Assembly (NCBI GenBank): GCA_000310025.1 | Contig: FN649743.1 | Location: 3,395,903-3,459,902, forward strand | Origin: Ectocarpus siliculosus | Lineage: Eukaryota > Sar > Phaeophyceae > Ectocarpales > Ectocarpaceae | DNA length: 64,000 nt | Direction of reading: 5' to 3' | Shown here: positions 44,700 through 57,198 of the stretch, in pieces | Position numbering within the stretch: the first letter of the stretch is position 1 | Layout of the letters: each line of letters starts with the position of its first letter | The notes under the pieces: model-generated | Told to the model about the DNA's origin: nothing | Database searches by the model: none | What the model saw: only the letters and a program-made list of their open reading frames with translations | Program-made: the position numbers and the translations under genes

Positions 44700-47421
44700 C
44701 TTAGGATAGGTTAGATCCGTTCTTCGATTTAAGGTAGACCAATCAGTCGCTTGCCTGGACGCGGGGGGGGCTCTCGATGTTCTTTACGTTGGGGATTGGC
44801 TAGAGGGAAAATATGGATGGGTTAGTTTGATTTTGCTGTTGAAAGAGGACGGGAGAAACAAGACACCAAGTTGCCTACCAACCGATTGGTGTCTTTGTGG
44901 CCGGCACTGGTGACTGAGCGGTGTTGCTGCGGCAGACACCCCAAGCGCGAGCAGTTGCAAAGTTCTGAGCAACTTGCCCAAACGGTGGATGGAGAACACC
45001 TCATCTGGCAGACTGTGAGTACAACGGTTGGAGCTTGGGGGCTGGGAAAGAGCTCCAAAATTTTTGTGTGTGCTGGTGAAGCTGCAGCTGTGGAACTGTT
45101 GGTGTTGCAGTTTGTTGTTGACTTGGTAGGAGGACAATGTGCACACACGCGTCGCCGGGCACACTCTTTGCACGTGAGCCGAATCTCCAAGCAAGGCACA
45201 GATGGCCAAGATCGATTTTTTTGTTGGCATACTACGTACTTCAGCAGTATTTTCAAGTTGGCCTCCGGCCGTCCTCCAAGTCTGTTGAAAATAGTCCGTT
45301 TTGTTGGGGGGGTAAAATAACAGATATCTAACTGTCTGCATCACCGCGACCCCGCGTTACTTGATGTCTTCCCCAAAACCCAACATTACGAAACCATTCA
45401 AACACACAACGGCATTCCCTCTCTCAACTCCCCCCACAGCCATATAGATTCAGCCAAACTTCGATGAAGTATGGCACAGCAAAAGTCTGTTGTAGATGAT
45501 GACAGTAGAGGTCCTGTTTAGTCCCGGTGTGTGTGCCCAGAATGTTCACCACTATACCGGACCAGCACTATTCAAAGTATTGACAATGACTTGGACATTA
45601 GTGTGTGCCCACCGAAAACACTGGCAGTACAGCAGTACACCGGGCACCAGCACGAAAGAGGGATGGATCTCAACTGCTGCTTGCTGCTGTAGAATACCAT
45701 TGAGTACCGTACGATGCCATCGAGAACAACAAGAAAGAGATCGTAAATTGCAGGCACCAAGCGGTGCACACTTTAGGTCAGCAGGCGCAGGTGCATGTAC
45801 CGCCACTCTGAGTGGTATAGCTTCTACCGCGCATCTACAAGACGCGACAGCCCGATATAAGCGGCAGTCCCACTATTGAGGGCAGAACACGCGTACGTGG
45901 CTCCTCCTCGTGATTCCGCGGAGCCTCTCTGTTCGGCGCTCGCGATGTCAGTCACTACCCTTGCCTTCGACGCCGGATCAGCTTGGAATATCAGCCCAGC
46001 CTCTACCTCCACTCACGTCCTCTAGGTAAGAGTCCTCCCCTTTTCCCTCTCAAGCCCTGGCCCTCCAGTTTTATTTCTTTGTTCAGCCGGTAGGTCGAGG
46101 GTCCGTCTGACGACCCTTATTCTCCCTGGTCGGCGGGGCGGGCAAAAGAAGGTTCTAGAGAAAACACATCCGTTTCGAGCAAAGCTCCGAGACATGTCCA
46201 GAGCTGTTGACCGCTCCGTGAACCCGCCCCAACCTCAAGGCTGGCGTGGCCTGAAGGCTACTTTGGCGGAGAGAAACTGGCTCGTTCTAGTGTGCTTCTC
46301 TGCGGTTATGGTGTCAGAAGCCAGGCACGTTCCCTTGCAAACATGGGTTGTGCCTACTGCTGCTTGCAACGCAACTCCCCAAGTCCACAACTGCAACTTG
46401 CCTGCTGGACGGGGCGCGTACCCCCACAGCAGTGAGGGTCCTCGACTCACGCGCGCGTGCTATGGCCGCGTCTCGCTTCTCTCTTGATCCATAGTTTTGG
46501 GTTTCCCGATGTTGAGAAACATGCAGTGCTTGAGATACCGAGTTCTGTACATATCTTGGCCGGTTTGCAGAAAAACATACGATATTTGTGTTGTACCGCC
46601 CCGTGGGCGTCGTTAAAACGTCACACCTACATAGCCCGCCGCAGGGAGGTATGTAGAGCGATGATAGAGCATGACGATGAGGTCAAAGTAGGAGGCGTGA
46701 ACAAAAAAAGGTCGTAATCGCTCGTAGGGGTATTGGTTCGATCTAAAAGTGGCGGGGGGGTGTTTGTACGGTGTAAGTGTAAGCGCAAACCCCTCTCCAA
46801 TCCAACACCTGCAACACCCATGCGTACAAGTTACACTCGAGGGCGACACACGACCTTCCCCCTCGCTTCGGCTTATCCTACGGATGGACGGGCACAACTC
46901 CCCAGGATTAGTTTGTTTCCCACCCGACCTTTGGTACAGTAGCAATACAATAACCGTAAACCCAGGCATCCGTCGGGGTATCTCGTGGATTTCCCACCCC
47001 TCTCATCTACAGCAGTGCAGTCAAGTGTTGTCAAAGCCATGGAGACCGGTCCGCGTGTTTTCTCCCCCCTCCAACGCGTAGTGGTACTCAGTGAGATTAA
47101 GAGCGTTCGGGCGGCACGATACTGCTGTAAGGTGCATGTGCAGCTGCAGACCCATCCCTGCCCGTCAACTCGAACCAAACAAGACCCCTTTTGGATGCCG
47201 TCCGCCGCTGCTGCCGTCCGTGCTTTGCGGAGAAACAACACACGTGCGGATGACGGCGCTCGTTTTGGCATCCACAACCACCACTGTATCTATGCCCGTC
47301 ATGAAGAAGCTTGCGTTCTACATACACCCTTCATGTGACAACACCCTTCCTCTCTGTTCCATCCCGCAGAAATCCCCGGGCTTGCGAGCACACTTCCGTT
47401 CGAGAGCCTCTGCTTGCCATC
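44700..47421. other. Intergenic region between bS21m and MBF1
   Basis: Several frames of 100-190 codons exist on both strands (e.g. 44,784-45,344 minus), but none has motifs, acceptable splice partners or a bias that separates it from its antisense frame. A short ATG frame at 45,945-46,025 ends next to a donor-like TAG/GTAAGA and could be a 5' UTR exon. The MBF1 promoter should be in the last few hundred bases. Confidence 0.4.
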
Positions 47422-48847
47422 ATGTCTCAGGACTGGAACACCGTGATGATCTCCAAGACCCGCCCCACGGCGACACGTGGCCAGAAGAACGCCGCTACCG
47501 CGGCCGCGGCACGTAGCGTGAGTGCTTGTGTGTTGTTTTCGTTTCTCGGGTCTCTCCTTGTGTCTTTCTGCGTGTGCTGGATGTTATCCCGCGTGCGGCG
47601 ATTTCAGTAGGCGGCGTCCCCTTGCAACGTGGTACTCGCGAAGAATGACTGGACCATGTGGCTTACTTTTTATTGCGTCTTGGTCGGCTCAGCAGCAAAG
47701 CGGCCCATCCAAAGACTTGCTGCAGCAGAGTTCTCGGTTCTGGTCTGTGCAGTCCTCTGTCGACGCAGCAGTACTTGTTCCTGTACTGTACCGTGATGCC
47801 CGCCTTCCACGTTGACGGCCGTCATGTAAAGCAACACCAGAGGCCAACAAGCCAGCGACAAAACAAGGCAGCAGTAGTTCAAAAGCGGGAGCGTCGTCGT
47901 AGCATTTGTCTGTTCCAAGGTTTACGCCAGGTGCACCAACAGGTCCTGTATCTCCCACGCGACAAAGGACGGACTGTGTTGTCCCCCATTCCCCCCCTCC
48001 CTGTGCCATTAATCCGCCCCCCCCCTCTCCATTTTTTCTTGTCCCCCCCCCCCCCCGGTGCATTCCGCCCCCTCCTCCGTTTTTATCTCGCACATTCTCA
48101 GGGGACGTTGGACACAGAGCGCAAGTTCGCCGCCGGGGAGAACAAGAGCTCCCACCGGGGTCACATGAACATGAAGAAGCTCGACGATGAGACGGAAGAG
48201 TTCCAGCGTGAGTGGGCCCTCTGCCTGCTCAACGATTGCTGCGTCCTTTTGCGGCGAAACCCCTGTGTCGTAGAGCGTCTGAAACGTGATATGCTGTGTT
48301 GTGTTTGGTGTGCGGAAAGCTCGGGCTTTTGGTGTCATTCTTTGTTGTTTCGGCCGTTGCCAGCTTCGAAGCGGTCCGGCCGTGCGTCGAAAAGCGTGGT
48401 TGGTGGAGCAGTGGTTTTGGTGTCTTGATATTTAAGACCCAGCTTTTGGAATTTTTGTGTTTTTGTAGTCTCCGACGGAGCCAACAACTGGAATGTACGT
48501 GCGATTGAGGCTCGAGAAGAAGGTGAAAAGGCCAGGCAGCGGTCCCAGAGGAACAGGTGTACCAAGGATATTGCTTACTCCAACAACACGCACGAGTTTT
48601 TTCTGAAGATCATGTTGTGCTGACGTTGTCACCATTTTGTTTTTTGGGCGGGGGGGAGCTTTGTGCTCTCTCTGTTTCAAGCAGCACCCGGGCTGACGCT
48701 CGTGGCGGCCTTGGTTTTATAAGTGACGCTCAGTATGTATGCATTCGACGTTGTTTGTCCTTGTGACCTCGTTTCTCTTATTTTCTCCTGGGTCCGATTG
48801 AACCCCCCCCCCTCCTGCCCTTCGTGAACTCGGCAACCAGGGTTACC

Positions 48848-48882
<35 letters not shown>

Positions 48883-50186
48883 GGGGGAACCCATAATGGG
48901 TGGTCGAGTAGATCATGTTGTGCGGGGTCGAGAAACCTCACTCCGCGCAACGGGGGATGATCGCACCACGTTGTGTTAAAATGGTCAAGCTTCCTCGAGG
49001 CAGTTACACAGTGCTTACAACTGTCTCTGGAAGTGAAAGCACCAGAAAATAAATTAAGTCATACGTAGCTGTCACCCGTACGCAAGGAAGTAAGCACAAG
49101 ATGCCGAACACCCTTAGCAGGATGCAGCTCACCCTTCATGCGACTCGCCAAATACCTCACGGCGCTTCGCGCTTGGTGATGTGAGAGCCTGGTCCGGTGA
49201 GAACCCGGCGTGCTCCGTCCCGGCTTTGTAGGGATGAGAGGTCAATGGTCAAACGACTACGGCATGCACGACTATGAGTACACCCCCCCCCCTCCTGCCC
49301 CGCGCGCGTATCCCCTGTCCGCAGACACACGCGTCGACCGCGGGCTAGCTCAGGCGATCCAGCAGGCACGTCTCGGGAAAAAGATGACGCAGAAGCAGCT
49401 TGCGACGGTGAGAGACGAAATGTAGTCGGACCTTTTTTCTTGTGATCGTTCTCATTCTGCACAGCAGTACTTCCTCGTTTTTATTTTTCTTGGCTGTTTC
49501 GTTGGGTCCGTTTTTTTTTTGCACAATTGTGACCAACGGACCCACCCAACGGCTAGAATTCGGGGGAACATCTCAAGAGCCTCCGGCAGGGGTCAGGAGC
49601 AGAGGCTGTGTGCTGCCCAGAATTTGTGCGATAGGTTCGATCGGGAACGCGGACGCGGACGACGCGAGACGGGCAGCGTGTCGGCCGTGTTTTTTTTTGT
49701 TTCTTGTGGCGCTTCCCATTTTGTTGCCTTTTGTCGAGGGTGCATAGAATTTTTCGCTCTCTGCAGGTGGCCTGCTTCGAATGGCTTGCCGAAAATCCTC
49801 TCTGCGCACGTGCCCTCTTAGCTTCCTTTTCTGTTCCTGGCCTTCCTCAGAGTTTTACCGCGGATCTTTTATGGCACTACCTATTATTATCGAAATATCC
49901 CCTCATCCCCCTGCCGGCTTTTCCCCTCCCGCCCTGTCCTGCTGTTCTTTTTGGGCCTCGTGTCTTCTTTTTTTTTTTTTTCGTCTCCGCACCAACCACG
50001 CCTGGCACCCTTGGCCCCGCCATCTTGCCACCCAACCTTTCCGCTGAATAGCAAATCAACGAGAAGCCGCAGGTTGTGGGTGAGTACGAGAGCGGGAAGG
50101 CCATCCCCAACCCGCAGCTGATCAGCAAGCTCGAGAGGGCGCTCGGCGTACGCCTGCCCCGCCCGGGCAAGAAGGGGAAGAAGTAA
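47422..50186 (+). CDS. MBF1: Multiprotein bridging factor 1
   Basis: Exons 47,422-47,517, 48,102-48,207, 49,325-49,407 and 50,052-50,186 join in phase to 139 residues, close to the usual ~140-150. The N-terminal MBF1 domain begins [20 protein letters not shown] and includes [12 protein letters not shown]. The Cro/C1-type helix-turn-helix follows: [48 protein letters not shown], with a basic tail. MBF1 bridges sequence-specific activators and TBP and is linked to stress responses. Intron 2 holds a SINE-like insertion that ends only ~45 bp before the exon 3 acceptor. Confidence 0.95.
48823..49280 (-). mobile_element. SINE-like short element, copy 3, with target-site duplication, in MBF1 intron 2
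   Basis: Reverse-complement copy of the family, with a ~35-nt poly-T (48,848-48,881, i.e. poly-A on the element strand). Identical flanks, a C run followed by TCCTGCCC, stand at about 48,804-48,821 and 49,283-49,300. They look like a duplication of ~17-18 bp. The copy lacks the ACAACGTCGTT units, so its 3' end differs from copies 1 and 2. Confidence 0.75.
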
Positions 50187-52028
50187 CTAAATGAAATCTA
50201 TACTTTGATGAAGATGATGCGTGCACTGCGAGAAAGAAGGGGGCAGAGACGGCAGTATCAAGACGGGAGACCCTCCGCTCGACGGAAAAGGATGATGCCG
50301 CGTGAATGAATATGATGTGAGAAGCAGGCAACAGCAGCGACAGCAGCACGGGAGACCCCCAACCGGCCTCTCCGCGCGACAGGATGGTGCAGCTGCTGCC
50401 GCTGCCGCTGCCGCCGTGCGAGGTTTTGGTGGGCCCGGAGGAGCGAGGGACAACGGGAGACGGATGTAGACTATAGCTATATGGCGGGCGGCGCCTACTT
50501 GCCGCACAGCGGTGTCGGCCGACAGGCACCATGTGCACGACCGGGCAAGGAGGCAGACGTGGAAGGGTCGGGATGTTTGAGAGGGGGGGGGGGGATGGTG
50601 CCCGTTCGCGACCCGTGCCAAATTTCTGTCGACGCTGAGGTGGAGGAGGGCGACCGTGTGGTGGTAGTGGAAGACGAGGCTTGGTTGTGAATTCTGGGCA
50701 TGCGGTGCAGTTGGAAAGAGAGTAACCTAGACAAGCCACCTTTTGTACAGGTTGGGCATCGCGGGTGCGCAGCGAGCGAACGAGGAAAAGAGATGGCCAT
50801 GCCTGACAACCGTCCTCGCTCGTGCTTTGTTTGTGTAGCCGTTTTTGGGTCGGCGTGTGCTGCGGGCAAGCCTTGAGCGTGACGGGAGGGCTTGTACGCA
50901 TGTGCGATGACGTGGAAAGGCGTTGTGATGTTGTCCGTCTTCGCACACCGCTCTTGTGAGAGTTTTAGTTGTGTTGGTCGTTGGGGGATGATGCTTTTTT
51001 TGGTGTGTGACAGCAAGATGGGGTTTCCCCTTTGCAAGAAGGAGGCGTTCGCGGTTTTGCAAAGGCCAAGGGGTTAGGGTTAGGAACCGCAAGCGCAGCT
51101 CCTCGCTCTATTGGCGGCAGCGGCGGGCACGCGTGCAGGCACGATACATAACGAGAGCGGATTGATGATGAGAGAGAAAGAGAGGCTTCTGGCCGGCCGC
51201 TCACTGTTGGCGTGCCGCGAGGGAAGGAAATCTCCTGGGCGTTGCGTAAATTCGCAGTCTCTGCTAAGCCGTGCCGCTTCTGACCGTTTTCGTGGTTGAC
51301 GAGCGATCACCTTTGGCAACCAAGGTCAGGAAGGCCTACCTCTTGCGTGGGTAATGAAGCGTTGATTATCTACCTGCCGTGGGATTGTTTTCTGTGTCGT
51401 TTGTTTTCGATGTCGTGAGCACCGCCGGGTGCATATGGCGGACGGAATGGGAGTCGAACGACACGACACCAACATTGTGGCGATCGATACATACGGACGA
51501 GAAGCGTGTGCTAGGCTGGCGTCTGGTCGACCCGGAAGCCTTCTGCGGATAGCTCGCAGCTCCTCATGCTACGATGTTTTTACACACAGAAAAAAACTCC
51601 GATGGTTCGGTTGATGGGGTACTTTCCGCTTTGGGCCTCTTTTTGCCGAGATTCGTTATGTTATCCTCGAAACGAAACGCAAGCACATTCCGGGCGACAC
51701 GCGCGTCGTACACACATGCGTTCAATTCCGCCTCAGTGAAAATTTCGCGCTCTAGCGAGCTCTGGAGGCCTCGTCATTCATGGTGAACACATGTTTTCTC
51801 CCTGAAAAAAACACCTGCGGGTTTGCTGCTGGAGAAATCCATTGCCATTCGGAATAGCAGCAAGGTCGACGTGAACGCAACAAACACCGCAAAACCGGGC
51901 GCGAAATGCCCCGTGTTCGCCCTCGTTGTAAAAATCTTCTCCGCCCACAGCCTGAAGAATGAAACGGTTGCTCCAAGTGCTTCCCACCGACCTTGAAGCA
52001 AGGCAAAACATAAAACCACTTCCCCAAA
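50187..52028. other. Convergent intergenic region between MBF1 and MTG1
   Basis: No gene was recognised. A GGGGTTAGGGTTAGG trace lies at 51,072-51,086. A minus-strand ATG frame of 81 codons at 51,774-52,019 starts 9 bp after the MTG1 stop and contains one hydrophobic stretch (FAVFVAFTSTLLLF); it has no known relative and may be chance. Confidence 0.4.
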
Positions 52029-55000
52029 TCAAGTCCGCCTCGCATCTGCGTCTGCCCTCTCCCACGCGTCCGCGCTCGACCAGTCCCGCACCAGCCTCTC
52101 CGCGAGGTCGCTTTCCGGCGAAGCAGAAGGCCGCCGCCCCTCTCGCACTACCGGCCCCGCCTCCGCCCGCCCCCTGTCTTCTCCCCGGCGCGCCACCAGC
52201 TGCGCCCACGCCGGGGGTGGTGCTCCGGAGGCCAATTCCGCCGCATTATTTGTTTTTAAGACGCGGCGTCGGGGCACGCTGTCGAGGGTGATCCTCCCGA
52301 ACTGTCCGTCCCGGAAGGCGTCCAGCAGGAACCGGCAGCAGATCCGCCGCGCTTCCGGGGCCGGCTTCCCCTCCGCCCCGCTCTCCCGCTCCACCGCCTC
52401 CAGCAACGCCTCCATGTCATCCTCCCGCTCCCAGTCTCCCCTGTCTTCTTCTTCTTCTTCTTCTTCGTCGCCGGGTTCCGAGGCGTACTCGTGGCCGGCT
52501 TGCCGCTGCTTCCCGTGTTTTCCGACGGCGGAGGTTTCGTCGTCGTCGGATTTCGACGGCCCGGTGGTGGCGTTTGCGTCCGTTGTTGTTCGCTCGGCCT
52601 TCCCCGCTGCCTTCAGCAGCCACGCCGCGATGGCTTTGGAAGGCCGAGGCTGTTGCGCGGCGGGTCTCCTCGTCGCTGCGCCCCCGCGCGTTTGAAACGT
52701 GTCCACGTGTGTGTGCCCCCCGCGGAGAAGGACGAAACAATGGCGAAAAGAAAACAAAGAAGGGAGCAGAGTCGCTTCGGGAGAATTCGTACAGTTCGAC
52801 TTTGCCTGTGGGCGTGGCATCGTCGCTGGGGTAGAGGATGAATCGGTTGCGACAAACTGCCCATTATTGTCTTGTCTCGGGCGCAGGGAGAAAACAATCT
52901 CATATACCGTATACGACACAAGATATCACACCCCCTGCACCGATTTTCAAAGCTCGATTACTCCACGACGAAGAGGATGCACAAGCGAAAGGATACGTTT
53001 TCGGAAAGCTCTCGACAAGGCGGCGTCAACGACACCACTTTCGGCGCTGTGACTCTCTCTGATGTGGAGAAATCGAGCGTTGAAAATCGGTCCAGGGGGT
53101 GTGTTATCTTGTGTCGTATACGGTGTTCAGCGGTGGCGCAGGCAGAAAACAATCTCATATTTTCAGCGGTTTTCTCACGTCCTGTGGTCTGCCTTCTCAG
53201 GGCCGAACATAACTCGGCCTGACACTATTTCCACTCTCACCTCACCACCACAAGCGTTGTCTTCTTACAAAAGGCGTAAGCAGGGGGAGGGGCGGGGGCA
53301 TGATGACCACAGGTTCGAATGGCAATGTTCTTCAGGCTGATGCTGTGGGTGAATCACGAACAAAAAGCATTACATTGCATTCAGCATGCCGTTCACATCG
53401 TCGGAAAAGGGACTCGGAATGTGGAAGCCTAAGCCGTTTGCGGCAAAAAATCGAATCGTATCTAGCTCATGCATTGATTGTACTGTACAGTAGTCCCGCC
53501 CTTTTCCCCCCAAACTCGAAACCAACCTGCCCTCGACGGCGCCCTCGGAGCCGAAAGCGCCGTCACCGAACGGTCCCGTGCACCGGAAGACCTCCGGGAC
53601 CTCACGACTCGCAGCATGAACCCCACCAGCACATCGGAGGGCACCGCAGAATCAGGGACCGCCCGGGTGAGCGCGAGGAATAGCCCCGCCGTCTTGCTCT
53701 CCACCCGCGGCACCATGACTCCCGGCGTGTCGACCAGGTAGAGCGGCGGGTTGGACGCGATACGGAAGGCCGACACTTGGCGGGTGACGCCGGGCATCGC
53801 ACCCACGCGGGCCACCTCGAGTCACGGTATGGCACGGAAAAAGGCGGAGAGGAGAAAAAGGGGCGGCGAGGGGCGGGCTGGTTGCTAGGATGAAATCTTG
53901 CGGAATAAGCGGGCGTTTTCATCGAGCGCCAAGTATCTGAAGGCGTTTGGGGGGTGGAGGCAGGGTATGGGGGACATTTCCGGCTCGCCGCCACGGTGGT
54001 CGCTATGAGCTGAGCGGAGCACCGTTTTTACACGTCCAAAAAAACTGGATTCGTGGCGATCGAGCATGGCGTGTACCGCAGATCGCACCTACCTGGGGGA
54101 AAACAAAATGCAGAAGAAAGGTTCCGAAGACAAAAAAGAGACATCTGGTCTACGGTTGCCCTAAAATACACAAAAGGATTGTGTCCTCCCGAGTCTGGGC
54201 AATAGGTCTCGGGGCTGCAACTCGACTAGAACCTTGAGCACAAAGGCATGCTCACGCATAGGCTGTAACTCAGCGATACAGGCGTCAAGGCCTTCTTTGT
54301 CCCACCTTCCCACGTCACAAAACTGACCTCATCTCCCAGCTGATCATGTTCGTCAACGAGCAGCAGCACCGAATAACGCCCCCTCAACGCACCAACAACC
54401 AGAACAACAAGCTGCACAAAAAAAAAAAAACGCAGCATCTGGCCCCCTCAATAACCACACACCCTCAACCCTCCACAGGCCGCACCTGCTTAGCTCCCTC
54501 TCCATCCCCTCCTCCGCCCCCGCCCCTGTTGGCTTTGCCGCGGAGAAGGTTTATCAGGCTGGACTTTCCAACGTTCGGCATGCCAACCACCATCGCGATG
54601 GCCCCCGTGGTCGAAAACTCCCCCCTCCTCGCCCCCCGCTCTCTGGCCCACGCCAGCAGCTTGTTCACGTTGGTGCCCGTTCGCCCGCAGGCGTACACGG
54701 CGGCCTTGCCCTGTGGTGGTGAGCGTCACGGGGGCATATAAGTCGGGTTCTGGCGCTACTGCAAGGGGGGAGGGTTTTATGAAGCCGAAGGCGAACTGTT
54801 AGACCAGGCAGCGTTGACTAGGCTGTTGGTTTGATTTCGGCTTCTAAAAGGGCGGGGGTTGGCTGTCGGGAGACCCGTGAGCCGCTTTGGAGCGCAGCAA
54901 AGAAGAACTCTTTGTTACCGCCAGCATCTGGCACATGCTTCAATTTCTCTGCACAACAGGGGGAAGGGTTGGTTGGTCAGGCGGGGGGGTGCCCGCGCGA

Positions 55001-57198
55001 GAGCTACGGTGGAGCTCTAGCCTCTACCCTATCCACACCCAGGCTGCGGGGCTAACCAAGGTAACCAACGGAAGAGAGCTCAGCACCCTCCCCATACTGC
55101 GTGGTTCGCACGCACTGCGTGAGGTGCGCACAAGAAGCGCGGCTTTATCACGCACGGAATCATGTCGGGTGTGCGGACGCTTGTTGTCTTGGGAGAAGGG
55201 AATAAGGGGATGCCAGGCTGACAACAACAAAAAAAGGAAACTGAACTGTAGGCCGGCCACACAGAAGAGGCCAACGCGGGGAAGACACGCACGGCTGCAA
55301 GGCACCTGCCAATACCAGCAAAAACGAAACCGAGAGAAGAATAGGCGCCATGCTGCGCGCACCTGCTCTTTGAAGCGCTGGAGGACACGTTGCTCCAAGG
55401 CTTGGTTGCTGAGGTCGGCCTGGTTTCCGTCATCGTCGACGGTAGGGGAATGACGGAGGAAAGCAATCGCGCCGGTGGCATCACAGAGAGCAAAAATAGG
55501 GTTGGTGGCGAGCAGCACACAAATCGTTACGCCAGCAAACAAGACTGGTCAGTCGATGCTTATGTCCTGTCAAGCAGTTGGCTTGGGATGCAGCAGCGGC
55601 AATGAAGGGGTTGTATTCTTCGGCGCAGCCAACAATCATACGAAGCGTTGTGAGCGACTTGCCGATGAACCTTGCGTTGGTGACCACGGAGTTATGTCAA
55701 GGTGGAGCAGGAGTCGAAGAGATGGAGCAAAAAAAAAAAACATGAGCATGGACCGCAGACGTGTTTACCAGCATATTGAGCGCATGATCTACCAGCCAAC
55801 ATCAGCCCAACACCGAACAACCACATCGAAACACTAAACACTGGCAATATATTGTGTGTCGCGGTTCGAAGCAGCAAACCGTCACGCAGTTCTCCGGTTC
55901 GCGCGTCGCCGAGCAACGCTGAGGCGCGCTTGATTACGAATCGGACAACGCAGACTCGGTTCGACTTGTTCACACAGCGTTGCCAAGAAGCGCTTATCAA
56001 TCACCAAGCGACACAAAAGACACACTGTCTCGCTCGTCAACCACCCACACGGCACACAACCAAGACACACTGCCTCCCTCTCGCCTTGTTGAGGACGATG
56101 AGCCGCGCCTTGCTCGGCCCGACGATCTTGTCCAAGTCCTCGTTCGCCGAGGTGAAGGGTATCCTCGCGTCGCGAACCTCGAACACCATGTCCACCTGTC
56201 CATGATATCCATGAACAAGGATAACACCACACAAGACACAAGACATCGCCAATGAACAAAGAAGGACCTACCACAGTGCCCCCCCCAAAAAACCGCGACG
56301 TAACCTCTCTCAACGGGGGCGCGCGAAAAACAATGGGCACACCCATCCGGATTGCAGGGTCCCCAACTTCAGGCCATGCGGAGAAAGAGCACGCACGGCC
56401 GTGGTCTGGGTTGATGATTGGCAACTCGGGTAGTTTCTCCACCCATGGAGCTTGAGGGCAAAATACCCCAAGTAAAACGTAGACATACGAGACCGCCATC
56501 CATACGGTAATTGTACCTCGAGGAATATCTGAGCATCGTGTCAAGTCGGCCTTGCCCTAATTTTTCGAAACGGTGGGCTACTGCTGTACAGCGAATGCCG
56601 TATTCCACAAATGGTGCGGCATGATCTGCACTACACCATTCAGCAGTACAACACACACAGCAGAGCTTCATGCGCTTGCCAATGGGCGAATGTGGCATAC
56701 ATGAACGGTCTGAGGACACACGATTAGAAAACAGAAATTGACTTGAACTTCCCACTCGAAAGCTCAGAGGCTACTACCCTATGTAGGCTATTAGACTACA
56801 TACAACACATGCAGCACAGCGGCGTTGACCATGTGGCCAGATTGGTAACAAAACAATCATGTCACTACACATAAGCATCGTCCTAATGACCACGGCATTG
56901 GCCCTGGCCCAACAGCACACAGCACCTGCTTGAGTTTCTCCCGGATGACCTTGGTGGCCTTCACCATGTGGCCCGGGAACCAGTTCACTTTGAGCGTAGC
57001 GTAGTCCTCCTCCAGCCGCATCAACTCGCTGTCGGTGGGGTTTTCGTCCATCCCCGTCACAGATTCATGACTGCCGGTGCTGCTGAAGGACCTGCGTGGC
57101 GCTGGCACTGCGGCCACCGAGTGCTGATAGCGGTGGGTCACCGTTCGGCATCGGCGTGCCTGAGCCAATACCAGGGGTACCTGTCGTCTCGGTATCAT
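52029..57198 (-). CDS. MTG1: MTG1/YlqF-type circularly permuted GTPase, mitochondrial ribosome assembly
   Basis: Exons 57,198-56,926, 56,195-56,085, 55,419-55,363, 54,710-54,486, 53,815-53,606 and about 52,649-52,029 join in phase to ~498 residues. A mitochondrial-type presequence (MIPRRQVPLVLAQARRCR) precedes NWFPGHMVKATKVI. G motifs are permuted: RDARIPFTSAN and VLNK-ADL (G4), then GRTGTNVNKLL (G5), VGMPNVGKSSLIN (G1), PGVTRQV (G2) and LVDTPGVM (G3). The last exon has a Glu/Asp-rich insertion and the family tail RDGQFGRITLDS. YlqF/MTG1 proteins bind the large ribosomal subunit during assembly. Intron 2 uses a GC donor (AAG/GCGAGA). The acceptor of the last exon is the least certain junction. 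Confidence 0.9.
52880..53160. mobile_element. Foldback/MITE-like element in the last MTG1 intron
   Basis: Arms of 61 bp at 52,906-52,966 and 53,064-53,124 are ~90% reverse complementary (ACCGTATACGACACAAGAT facing ATCTTGTGTCGTATACGGT). Just outside, a 26-bp direct repeat beginning GGCGCAGG and ending AATCTCATAT stands at 52,880-52,905 and 53,135-53,160, with one mismatch. The core is ~97 bp without coding capacity. Confidence 0.8.

Noticed and set aside
44784-45344. 186-codon minus-strand frame between bS21m and MBF1
   Set aside because: An antisense frame of similar length exists over the same stretch, and neither has family features.
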